A stretch of 64,000 bases of DNA. Origin: Sipunculus nudus. Taxonomy: Eukaryota > Annelida > Sipuncula > Golfingiida > Sipunculidae. The stretch is taken from contig CM049318.1 of the NCBI GenBank assembly GCA_026874595.1, forward strand, positions 45,488,456 through 45,552,455, given 5' to 3'. The position numbers and the translations under genes were made by a program. Below are positions 49,362-60,778 of this stretch, in pieces (within the stretch, counting starts at the first letter, position 1; every line of letters begins with the position of its first letter). The notes beneath the pieces are model-generated. The model was not told the origin of the DNA, did no database searches, and worked only from the letters and a program-made list of their open reading frames with translations.

Positions 49362-50584
49362 ATAAAGGGTGTGTGTCACAAGATTGTCACTGTCACAAGA
49401 TTGTCACAAACATGGCATAGACTTTCCCAAGCAATTTTACAAGCAAGTGTAAAGGGTGTGTGTCACAAGATTGTCATTGTCACAGGATTGTCAAAAACAA
49501 GGCATAGACTTTCCCAAGCAAATTTACAAGCAAGTATAAAAGGTGTGTGTCACAAGATTGTCACTGTCACAAGATTGTCACAAACATGGAACTGACTGTC
49601 CAAAGCAAATTTATAAGCAAGCATGAAGGGTGTGTGTCACAAGATTGTCACTGTCACAAGATTGTCACAAACATGGCATAGACTTTCCCAAGCAAATTTA
49701 CAAGCAAGAGTAAAGGGTGTGTGTCACAAGATTGTCACTGTCAAAAGATTGTCACAAACATGGCATAGACTTTCCAAAGCAAATTTACGAGCAAGTATAA
49801 AAGGTGTGTGTCACAATATTGTCACTGTCACAAGATTGTCACAAACATGGAACTGACTGTCCCAAGAAAATTTATAAGCAAGCATAAAGGGTGTGTGTCA
49901 CAAGATTGTCACTGTCACAAGATTGTCACAAACATGGCATAGACTTTCCCAAGCAAATTTACAAGCAAGAGTAAAGGGTGTGTGTCACAAGATTGTCACT
50001 GTCAAAAGATTGTCACAAACATGGCATAGACTGTCCCAAGCAAATTTATAAGCAAGCATAAACGGTGTGTGTCACAAGATTGTCACTGTCACAAACATGT
50101 CGCAAACTTGGCAGAGACTTTCCCAAGCAAATTTACAAGCAAATATAAAGGTTGTGTGTCACAAGATTGTCACGGTCACAAGATTGTTTCAAACCTTGCA
50201 CAGACTTTCCCATGCAAATTTACAAGCAAATATAAATGGTGTGTCACAAGATTGTCACTGTCACAAGATTGTCACAAACATGGCATAGACTGTCCCAAGC
50301 AAATTTACAAGCAAGTATAAAGGGATTGTGTCACAAGATTGTCACTGTCACAAGATTGTCACAAACATTGCACAGACTGTCCCAAGCAAATTTAGAAGCA
50401 AGCATAAAGGGTGTGTGTCACAAGATTGTCACTGTCACAAACATGTCGCAAACATGGCACAGACTTTCCTAAGCAAATTAACAAGCAAGTATAAAGGGTA
50501 CGTGTCATAAGATTGTCACTGTCACAAGATTGTCACAAACATGGCATAGACTTTCCCAAGCAAATTTACAAGCAAGTATAAAGG
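47041..50584 (+). repeat. HOR block 23, 41 monomers, class II and mosaic
   Basis: It has lost one monomer at about 47,317, where GATTGTCCCTGTCACAA joins ACATGTCGC directly. It holds a 102-bp monomer (48,590), a 1-bp-short GTGTGTACAAG head (48,787), a 70-bp GTGTTTCACAAG monomer (48,865) and a 1-bp-short TTTCAGGCAAG tail (49,350). The AAGAGTAAAGGG/CTGTCAAAAG pair is present twice (49,711 and 49,970). Length is 41 x 87 - 23. Confidence 0.85.
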
Positions 50585-51549
50585 GTGTGTGTCACAAGAT
50601 GGTCACTGTCACAAGATTGTCACATACATGGCATAGACTTTCCCAAGCAAATTTACAAGCAATTATTAAAGGTATGTGTCACATGATTGTCACAAACATG
50701 GCATAGACTTTCCTAAGCAAATTTACAAGCAAGTATAAAAGGTGTGTGTCACAAGATTGTCCCTGTCACATGATTGTCACAAACATGGAACTGACTGTCC
50801 AAAGCAAATTTACAAGCAAGCATAAAGGGTGTGTGTTACAAGATTGTCACTGTCACAAACATGTCGCAAACTTGGCAGAGACCTTCCCAAGCAAATTTAC
50901 AAGCAAATATAAATGGTATGTGTCACAAGATTGTCACTGTCACAAGATTGTCATAAACATGGCATAAACTGTCCCAAGCAAATTTACAAGCAAGTATAAA
51001 GGGAGTGTGTCACAAGATTGTCACTGTCACAAGATTGTCACAAACATTGCACAGACTGTCCCAAGCAAATTTAGAAGAAAAAAATAAGGGTGTGTGTCAC
51101 AAGATTGTCACTGTCACAAACATGTCGCAAACATGGCACAGACTTTCCCAAGCAAATTAACAAGCAAGTATAAAGGGTGTGTGTCACAAGATTGTCACTG
51201 TCACAAGATTGTCACGAACATGGCATAGACTTTCCCAAGCAAATTTACAAGCAAGTTTAAAGGGTGTGTGTCACAAAATTGTCACTGTCACAAGATTGTC
51301 ACAAACATGGCATAGACTTTCCCAAGCAATTTTACAAGCAAGTGTAAAGGGTGTGTGTCACAAGATTGTCATTGTCACAGGATTGTCACAAATATGGCAT
51401 AGACTTTCCTAAGCAAATTTACAAGCAAGTATAAAAGGTGTGTGTCACAAGATTGTCACTGTCACAAGATTGTCACAAACATGGAACTGACTGTCCCAAG
51501 CAATTTTACAAGCAAGTGTAAAGGGTGTGTGTCACAAGATTGTCACTGT

Positions 51550-52949
51550 CACAGGATTGTCACAAACATGGCATAGACTTTCCCAAGCAAATTTACAAGC
51601 AAGTATAGAGGTGTGTGTCACAAGATTGTCACTGTCACAAGATTGTCACAAACATGGAACTGACTGTCCCAAGCAAATTTATAAGCAAGCATAAAGGGTG
51701 TGTGTCACAAGATTTTCACTGTCACAAGATTGTCACAAAGATGGCATAGACTTTCCCAAGCAAATTTACAAGCAAGAGTAAAGGGTGTGTGTCACAAGAT
51801 TGTCACTGTCACAAAATTGTCACAAACATGGCATAGACTTTCCAAAGCAAATTTACGAGCAAGTATAAATGGTGTGTGTCACAATATTGTCACTGTCACA
51901 AGATTGTCACAAACATGGAACTGACTGTCCCAAGCAAATTTATAAGCAAGCATAAAGGGTGTGTGTCACAAGATTGTCACTGTCACAAACATGTCGCAAA
52001 CTTGGCAGAGACTTTCCCAAGCAAATTTACAAGCAAATATAAAGGTTGTGTGTCACAAGATTGTCACTGTCACAAGATTGTTTCAAACCTTGCACAGACT
52101 TTCCCATGCAAATTTACAAGCAAATATAAATGGTGTGTCACAAGATTGTCACTATCACAAGATTGTCACTGTCACAAACATGTCGCAAACATGGCATAGA
52201 CTTTCCCAAGCAAATTAACAAGCAAGTATAAAGGGTGTGTGTCACAAGATTGTCACTGTCACAAGATTGTCACAAACATGGCATAGACTTTCCCAAGCAA
52301 ATTTACAAGAAAGTATAAAGGATGTGTGTCACAAGATTGTCACTGTCACAAGATTGTCCCAAACATGGCATAGACTTTCCCAAGCAAATTTACAAGCAAG
52401 TATTAAAGGTGTGTTTCACAAGATTGTCACAAACATGGCATAGACTTTCCCAAGCAAATTTATAAGCAAGTATGAAGGGTGTGTGTCACAAGATTGTCAC
52501 TGTCGCAAGATTGTCACAAACACTGCACAGACTGTCCCAAGCAAATTTAGAAGCAAGCATAAAGGGTGTGTGTCACAAGATTGTCACTGTCACAAACATG
52601 TCGCAAACATTGCACAAACTGTCCCAAGCAAATTTAGAAGCAAGCATAAAGGGTGTGTGTCACAAGATTGTCACTGTCACAAACATGTCGCAAACATGGC
52701 ACAGACTTTCCCAAGCAAATTAACAAGCAAGTATAAAGGGTGTGTGTCACAAGATTGTCACTGGCACAAGATTGTCACAAACATGGCATAGACTTTCCCA
52801 AGCAAATTTACAAGCAAGTATAAAGGGTGTGTGTCACAAGATTTTCACTGTCACAAGATTGTCAAAAACATGGCATAGGCTTTCCCAAGCAAATTTCAGG
52901 CAAGTGTAAAGGGTGTGTGTCACAAGATTGTCACTGTCACAAGATTATC
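51550..52949 (+). repeat. Local near-repeat, long copy (includes three monomers missing downstream)
   Basis: Matches 53,460-54,583 in two pieces, at offset 1,910 up to about 51,958 and 1,634 from 52,235. Both copies share the 1-bp-short GTATAGAGGTGTG tail (51,605 and 53,515) and the CACAAAATTG head. Confidence 0.83.
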
Positions 52950-53459
52950 ACAAACATGGCATAGGCTTTCCAAAGCAAATTAACAAGCAAGTATTAAGGG
53001 TGTGTGTCATAAGATTGTCACTGTCACAAGATTGTCACAAACATGGCATAGACTTTCCCAAGCAATTTTACAAGCAAGTGTTAACGGTGTGTGTCACAAG
53101 ATTGACATTGTCACAAGATTGTTTCAAACCTTGCACAGACTTTCCCAAGCAAATTTACAAGCATATATAAATGGTGTGTGTCACAAGATAGTCACTGTCA
53201 CAAGATTGTCACAAACATGGCATTGACTTTCCCAAGCAATTTTACAAGCAAGTGTAAAGGGTGTGTGTCACAAGATTGTCATTGTCACAGGATTGTCACA
53301 AACATGGCATAGACTTTCCTAAGCAAATTTACAAGCAAGTATAAAAGGTGTGTGTCACAAGATTGTCACTGTCACAAGATTGTCACAAACATGGAACTGA
53401 CTGTCCCAAGCAATTTTACAAGCAAGTGTAAAGGGTGTGTGTCACAAGATTGTCACTGT

Positions 53460-54583
53460 CACAGGATTGTCACAAACATGGCATAGACTTTCCCAAGCAA
53501 ATTTACAAGCAAGTATAGAGGTGTGTGTCACAAGATTGTCACTGTCACAAGATTGTCACAAACATGGAACTGACTGTCCCAAGCAAATTTATAAGCAAGC
53601 ATAAAGGGTGTGTGTCACAAGATTTTCACTGTCACGAGATTGTCACAAAGATGGCATAGACTTTCCCAAGCAAATTTACAAGCAAGAGTAAAGGGTGTGT
53701 GTCACAAGATTGTCACTGTCACAAAATTGTCACAAACATGGCATGGACTTTCCAAAGCAAATTTACGAGCAAGTATAAATGGTGTGTGTCACAATATTGT
53801 CACTGTCACAAGATTGTCACAAACATGGAACTGACTGTCCCAAGCAAATTTATAAGCAAGCATAAAGGGTGTGTGTCACAAGATTGTCACTGTCACAAGA
53901 TTGTCACAAACATGGCATAGACTTTCCCAAGCAAATTTACAAGAAAGTATAAAGGATGTGTGTCACAAGATTGTCACTGTCACAAGATTGTCCCAAACAT
54001 GGCATAGACTTTCCCAAGCAAATTTACAAGCAAGTATTAAAGGTGTGTTTCACAAGATTGTCACAAACATGGCATAGACTTTCCCAAGCAAATTTATAAG
54101 CAAGTATGAAGGGTGTGTGTCACAAGATTGTCACTGTCGCAAGTTTGTCACAAACACTGCACAGACTGTCCCAAGCAAATTTAGAAGCAAGCATAAAGGG
54201 TGTGTGTCACAAGATTGTCACTGTCACAAACATGTCGCAAACATTGCACAAACTGTCCCAAGCAAATTTAGAAGCAAGCATAAAGGGTGTGTGTCACAAG
54301 ATTGTCACTGTCACAAACATGTCGCAAACATGGCACAGACTTTCCCAAGCAAATTAACAAGCAAGTATAAAGGGTGTGTGTCACAAGATTGTCACTGGCA
54401 CAAGATTGTCACAAACATGGCATAGACTTTCCCAAGCAAATTTACAAGCAAGTATAAAGGGTGTGTGTCACAAGATTTTCACTGTCACAAGATTGTCAAA
54501 AACATGGCATAGGCTTTCCCAAGCAAATTTCAGGCAAGTGTAAAGGGTGTGTGTCACAAGATTGTCACTGTCACAAGATTGTC
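53460..54583 (+). repeat. Local near-repeat, short copy with a 276-bp deletion joint
   Basis: The joint lies near 53,869. The CATGTCGC, GTTTCAAACC and 102-bp monomers (87 + 87 + 102 = 276 bp) present at 51,959-52,234 are missing, and the monomer phase is kept exactly. Confidence 0.83.
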
Positions 54584-54678
54584 ACAAACATGGAACTGAC
54601 TGTCCCAAGCAAATTTAAAAGCAAGCATAAAGGGTGTGTGTCACAAGATTTTCACTGTCACAAGATTGTCACAAAGAT

Positions 54679-57600
54679 GGCATAGACTTTCCCAAGCAAA
54701 TTTACAAGCAAGAGTAAAGGGTGTGTGTCACAAGATTGTCACTGTCAAAAGATTGTCACAAACTTGGCATAGACTTTCCAAAGCAAATTTACGAGCAAGT
54801 ATAAAAGGTGTGTGTCACAATATTGTCACTGTCACAAGATTGTCACAAACATGGAACTGACTGTCCCAAGCAAATTTATAAGCAAGCATAAACGGTGTGT
54901 GTCACAAGATTGTCACTGTCACAAACATGTCGCAAACTTGGCAGAGACTTTCCCAAGCAAATTTACAAGCAAATATAAAGGTTGTGTGTCACAAGATTGT
55001 CACTGTCACAAGATTGTTTCAAACCTTGCACAGACTTTCCCATGCAAATTTACAAGCAAATATAAATGGTGTGTCACAAGATTGTCACTGTCACAAGATT
55101 GTCACAAACATGGCATAGACTGTCCCAAGCAAATTTACAAGCAAGTATAAAGGGATTGTGTCACAAGATTGTCACTGTCACAAGATTGTCACAAACATTG
55201 CACAGACTGTCCCAAGCAAATTAACAAGCAAGTATAAAGGGTACGTGTCATAAGATTGTCACTGTCACAAGATTGTCACAAACATGGCATAGACTTTCCC
55301 AAGCAAATTTACAAGCAAGTATAAAGGGTGTGTGTCACAAGATGGTCACTGTCACAAGATTGTCACATAAATGGCATAGACTTTCCCAAGCAAATTTACA
55401 AGCAATTATTAAAGGTATGTGTCACAAGATTGTCACAAACATGGCATAGACTTTCCGAAGCAAATTTACAAGCAAGTATAAAGGGTGTGTGTCATAAGAT
55501 TGTCACTGTCACATGATTGTCACAAACATGGCATAGACTTTCCTAAGCAAATTTACAAGCAAGTATAAAAGGTGTGTGTCACAAGATTGTCCCTGTCACA
55601 AGATTGTCACAAACATGGAACTGACTGTCCAAAGCAAATTTACAAGCAAGCATAAAGGGTGTGTGTTACAAGATTGTCACTGTCACAAACATGTCGCAAA
55701 CTTGGCAGAGACCTTCCCAAGCAAATTTACAAGCAAATATAAATGGTGTGTGTCACAAGATTGTCACTGTCACAAGATTGTCATAAACATGGCATAAACT
55801 GTCCCAAGCAAATTTACAAGCAAGTATAAAGGGAGTGTGTCACAAGATTGTCACTGTCACAAGATTGTCACAAACATGGCACAGACTGTCCCAAGCAAAT
55901 TTAGAAGAAAACATAAAGGGTGTGTGTCACAAGATTGTCACTGTCACAAACATGTCGCAAACATGGCACAGACTTTCCCAAGCAAATTAACAAGCAAGTA
56001 TAAAGGGTGTGTGTCACAAGATTGTCACTGTCACAAGATTGTCACAAACATGGCATAGACTTTCCGAAGCAAATTTACAAGCAAGTATGAAGGGTGTGTG
56101 TCACAAAATTGTCACTGTCACAAGATTGTCACAAACATGGCATAGACTTTCCCAAGCAATTTTACAAGCAAGTGTAAAGGGTGTGTGTCACAAGATTGTC
56201 ATTGTCACAGGATTGTCACAAACATGGCATAGACTTTCCTAAGCAAATTTACAAGCAAGTATAAAAGGTGTGTGTCACAAGATTGTCACTGTCACAAGAT
56301 TGTCACAAACATGGAACTGACTGTCCCAAGCAATTTTACAAGCAAGTGTAAAGGGTGTGTGTCACAAGATTGTCACTGTCACAGGATTGTCACAAACATG
56401 GCATAGACTTTCCCAAGCAAATTTACAAGCAAGTATAAAAGGTGTGTGTCACAAGATTGTCACTGTCACAAGATTGTCACAAACATGGAACTGACTGTCC
56501 CAAGCAAATTTAAAAGCAAGCATAAAGGGTGTGTGTCACAAGATTTTCACTGTCACAAGATTGTCACAAAGATGGCATAGACTTTCCCAAGCAAATTTAC
56601 AAGCAAGAGTAAAGGGTGTGTGTCACAAGATTGTCACTGTCACAAGATTGTCACAAACATGGCATAGACTTTCCAAAGCAAATTTAAGAGCAAGTATAAA
56701 AGGTGTGTGTCACAATATTGTCACTGTCACAAGATTGTCACAAACATGGAACTGACTGTCCCAAGCAAATTTATAAGCAAGCATAAAGGGTGTGTGTCAC
56801 AAGATTGTCACTGTCACAAACATTTCGCAAACTTGGCAGAGACTTTCCCAAGCAAATTTACAAGCAAATATAAAGGTTGTGTGTCACAAGATTGTCACTG
56901 TCACAAGATTGTTTCAAACCTTGCACAGACTTTCCCATGCAAATTTACAAGCAAATATAAATGGTGTGTCACAAGATTGTCACTGTCACAAGATTGTCAC
57001 TGTCACAAACATGTCGCAAATATGGCACAGACTTTCCCAAGCAAATTAACAAGCAAGTATAAAGGGTGTGTGTCACAAGATTGTCACTGTCACAAGATTG
57101 TCACAAACATGGCATAGACTTTCCCAAGCAAATTTACAAGAAAGTATAAAGGGTGTGTGTACAAGATTGTCACTGTCACAAGATTGTCCCAAACATGGCA
57201 TAGACTTTCCCAAGCAAATTTACAAGCAAGTATTAAAGGTGTGTTTCACAAGATTGTCACAAACATGGCATAGACTTTCCCAAGCAAATTTATAAGCAAG
57301 TATGAAGGGTGTGTGTCACAAGATTGTCACTGTCGCAAGATTGTCACAAACACTGCACAGACTGTCCCAAGCAAATTTAGAAGCAAGCATAAAGGGTGTG
57401 TGTCACAAGATTGTCACTGTCACAAACATGTCGCAAACATTGCACAAACTGTCCCAAGCAAATTTAGAAGCAAGCATAAAGGGTGTGTGTCACAAGATTG
57501 TCACTGTCACAAACATGTCGCAAACATGGCACAGACTTTCCCAAGCAAATTAACAAGCAAGTATAAAGGGTGTGTGTCACAAGATTGTCACTGGCACAAG

Positions 57601-57735
57601 ATTGTCACAAACATGGCATAGACTTTCCCAAGCAAATTTACAAGCAGGTATAAAGGGTGTGTGTCACAAGATTTTCACTGTCACAAGATTGTCAAAAACA
57701 TGGCATAGGCTTTCCCAAGCAAATTTCAGGCAAGT
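54679..57735 (+). repeat. 3.06-kb dispersed duplication, copy 2
   Basis: Partner of 46,305-49,361. At about 55,219 a CATTGCACAGACTG head is fused to a TTAACAAGC tail, which deletes 87 bp present in the other copy. It keeps the GATTGTCCCTG monomer that copy 1 lacks. Confidence 0.87.
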
Positions 57736-59664
57736 GTAAAGGGTGTGTGTCACAAGATTGTCACTGTCACAAGATTGTCACAAACATGGCATAGGCTTTC
57801 CCAAGCAAATTAACAAGCAAGTATTAAGGGTGTGTGTCATAAGATTGTCACTGTCACAAGATTGTCACAAACATGGCATAGACCTTCCCAAGCAATTTTA
57901 CAAGCAAGTGTTAAGGGTGTGTGTCACAAGATTGACACTGTCACAAGATTGTTTCAAACCTTGCACAGACTTTCCCAAGCAAATTTACAAGCATATATAA
58001 ATGGTGTGTGTCACAAGATAGTCACTGTCACAAGATTGTCACAAACATGGCATAGACTGTCCCAAGCAAATTTACAAGCAAGTATAAAGGGAGTGTGTCA
58101 CAAGATTGTCACTGTCACAAGATTGTCACAAACATTGCACAAACTGTCCCAAGCAAATTTAGAAGCAAGCATAAAGGGTGTGTGTCACAAGATTGTCACT
58201 GTCACAAGATTGTCATAAACATGGCATAGACTTTCCCAAGCAATTTTACGAGCAAGTGTAAAGGGTGTGTGTCATAAGATTGTCACTGTCACAAGATTGT
58301 CACAAACATGGCATAGACTTTCCCAAGCAAATTTACAAGCAAGTATAAAGGGTGTGTGTCACAAGACTGTCACTGTCACAAGATTGTCACAAACATGGCA
58401 TAGACTTTCCCAAGCAAATTTACAAGCAAGTATAAAGGGTGTGTGTCACAAGATTTTCACTGTCACAAGATTGTCAAAAACATGGCATAGGCTTTCCCAA
58501 GCAAATTAACAAGCAAGTATAAAGGGTGTGTGTCATAAGATTGTCATTGTCACAAGATTGTCACAAAAATGGCATAGACTTTCCCAAGCAATTTTACAAG
58601 CAAGTGTTAAGGGTGTGTGTCACAAGATTGACACTGTCACAAGATTGTTTCAAACCTTGCACAGACTTTCCCAAGCAAATTTACAAGCAAATATAAATGG
58701 TGTGTGTCACAAGATAGTCACTGTCACAAGATTGTCACAAACATGGCATAGACTTTCCCAAGCAATTTTACAAGCAAGTGTAAAGGGTGTGTGTCACAAG
58801 ATTGTCATTGTCACAGGATTGTCACAAACATGGCATAGACTTTCCCAAGCAAATTTACAAGCAAGTATAAAAGGTGTGTGTCACAAGATTGTCACTGTCA
58901 CAAGATTGTCACAAACATGGAACTGACCGTCCCAAGCAGTTTTACAAGCTAGTGTAAAGGGTGTGTGTCACAAGATTGTCATTGTCACAGGATTGTCACA
59001 AACATGGCATAGACTTTCCTAAGCAAATTTACGAGCAAGTATAAAAGGTGTGTGTCACAATATTGTCACTGTCACAAGATTGTCACAAGATTATCACAAA
59101 CATGGAACTGACTGTCCCAAGCAAATTTATAAGCAAGCATAAAGGGTGTGTGTCACAAGATTGTCACTGTCACAAACATGTCGCAAACTTGGCAGAGACT
59201 TTCCCAAGCAAATTTACAAGCAAATATAAAGATTGTGTGTCACAAGATTGTCACTGTCACAAGATTGTTTCAAACCTTGCACAGTCTTTCCCATGCAAAT
59301 TTACAAGCAAATATAAATGGTGTGTCACAAGATTGTCACTGTCACAAGATTGTCAGAAACATGGCATGGACTGTCCCAAGCAAATTTACAAGCAAGTATA
59401 AAGGGATTGTGTCACAAGATTGTCACTGTCACAAGATTGTCACAAACATTGCACAGACTGTCCCAAGCAAATTTAGAAGCAAGCATAAAGGGTGTGTGTC
59501 ACAAGATTGTCACTGTCACAAACATGTCGCAAACATGGCACAGACTTTCCTAAGCAAATTAACAAGCAAGTATAAAGGTGTGTGTCATAAGATTGTCACT
59601 GTCACAAGATTGTCACAAACATGGCATAGACTTTCCCAAGCAAATTTACAAGCAATTATAAAGG
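55328..59664 (+). repeat. HOR block 25, 50 monomers, mosaic then class I
   Basis: The first 2.4 kb copy block 23 (offset 8,287, then 8,374). About 58,000-58,335 is a patch of A, CATTGCACAAACTG and CATAAACATGG types. From 58,336 it copies 38,223 onward at offset 20,113. Length is 50 x 87 - 13, with a 102-bp monomer (56,964), a 98-bp monomer (59,048) and the same AAAGGTGTG loss (about 59,578) as at 39,465. Confidence 0.85.
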
Positions 59665-60778
59665 GTGTGTGTCACAAGATGGTCACTGTCACAAGATTGT
59701 CACATACATGACATAGACTTTCCCAAGCAAATTTACAAGCAATTATTAAAGGTATGTGTCACAAGATTGTCACAAACATGGCATAGACTTTCCGAAGCAA
59801 ATTTACAAGCAAGTATAAAGGGTGTGTGTCACAAGATTGTCACTGTCACATGATTGTCACAAACATGGCATAGACTTTCCTAAGCAAATTGACAAGCAAG
59901 TATAAAAGGTGTGTGTCACAAGATTGTCCCTGTCACAAGATTGTCACAAACATGGAACTGACTGTCCAAAGCAAATTTACAAGCAAGTATAAAGGGTGTG
60001 TGTTACAAGATTGTCACTGTCACAAACATGTCGCAAACTTGGCAGAGACCTTCCCAAGCAAATTTACAAGCAAATATAAATGGTGTGTGTCACAAGATTG
60101 TCACTGTTACAAGATTGTCACAAACATGGCATAGACTGTCCCAAGCAAATTTACAAGCAAGTATAAAAGGAGTGTGTCACAAGATTGTCACTGTCACAAG
60201 ATTGTCAAAAACATTGCACAGACTTTCCCAAGCAAATTTAGAAGCAAGCATAAAGGGTGTGTGTCACAAGATTGTCACTGTCACAAACATGTCGCAAACA
60301 TGGCACAGACTTTCCCAAGCAAATTAACAAGCAAGTATAAAGGGTGTGTGTCACAAGATTGTCACTGTCACAAGATTGTCACAAACATGACATAGACTTT
60401 CCCAAGCAAATTTACAAGCAAGTATAAAGGGTGTGTGTCACAAGATTGTCACTGTCACAAGATTGTCACAAACATGGCATAGACTGTCCCAAGCAAATTT
60501 ACAAGCAAGTATAAAGGGATTGTGTCACAAGATTGTCACTGTCACAAGATTGTCACAAACATTGCACAGACTGTCCCAAGCAAATTTAGAAGCAAGCATA
60601 AAGGGTGTGTGTCACAAGATTGTCACTGTCACAAACATGTCGCAAACATGACACAGACTTTCCTAAGCAAATTAACAAGCAAGTATAAAGGGTACGTGTC
60701 ATAAGATTGTCACTGTCACAAGATTGTCACAAACATGGCATAGACTTTCCCAAGCAAATTTACAAGCAAGTATAAAGG
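59665..60778 (+). repeat. HOR block 26, 13 monomers (copy of block 20)
   Basis: Identical monomer order and length to the block 20,113 bp upstream, with the same private variants CATGACATAG, AAATTGACAAGC and GTCAAAAACATTGC. Confidence 0.9.

Larger units (their letters stand above)
50585..55327 (+). repeat. HOR block 24, 55 monomers, mosaic with internal near-repeats
   Basis: The 70-bp landmark monomer is fused to the next one here (GTATGTGTCACATGATTG near 50,675), removing one unit. Inside, 51,550-51,958 returns at 53,460-53,868, and 52,235-52,949 returns at 53,869-54,583. The second copy lacks the three monomers at 51,959-52,234. Length is 55 x 87 - 42, explained by 70-bp monomers at about 50,672, 52,409 and 54,043, the 102-bp monomer (52,133) and several 1-2-bp losses. 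Confidence 0.83.
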
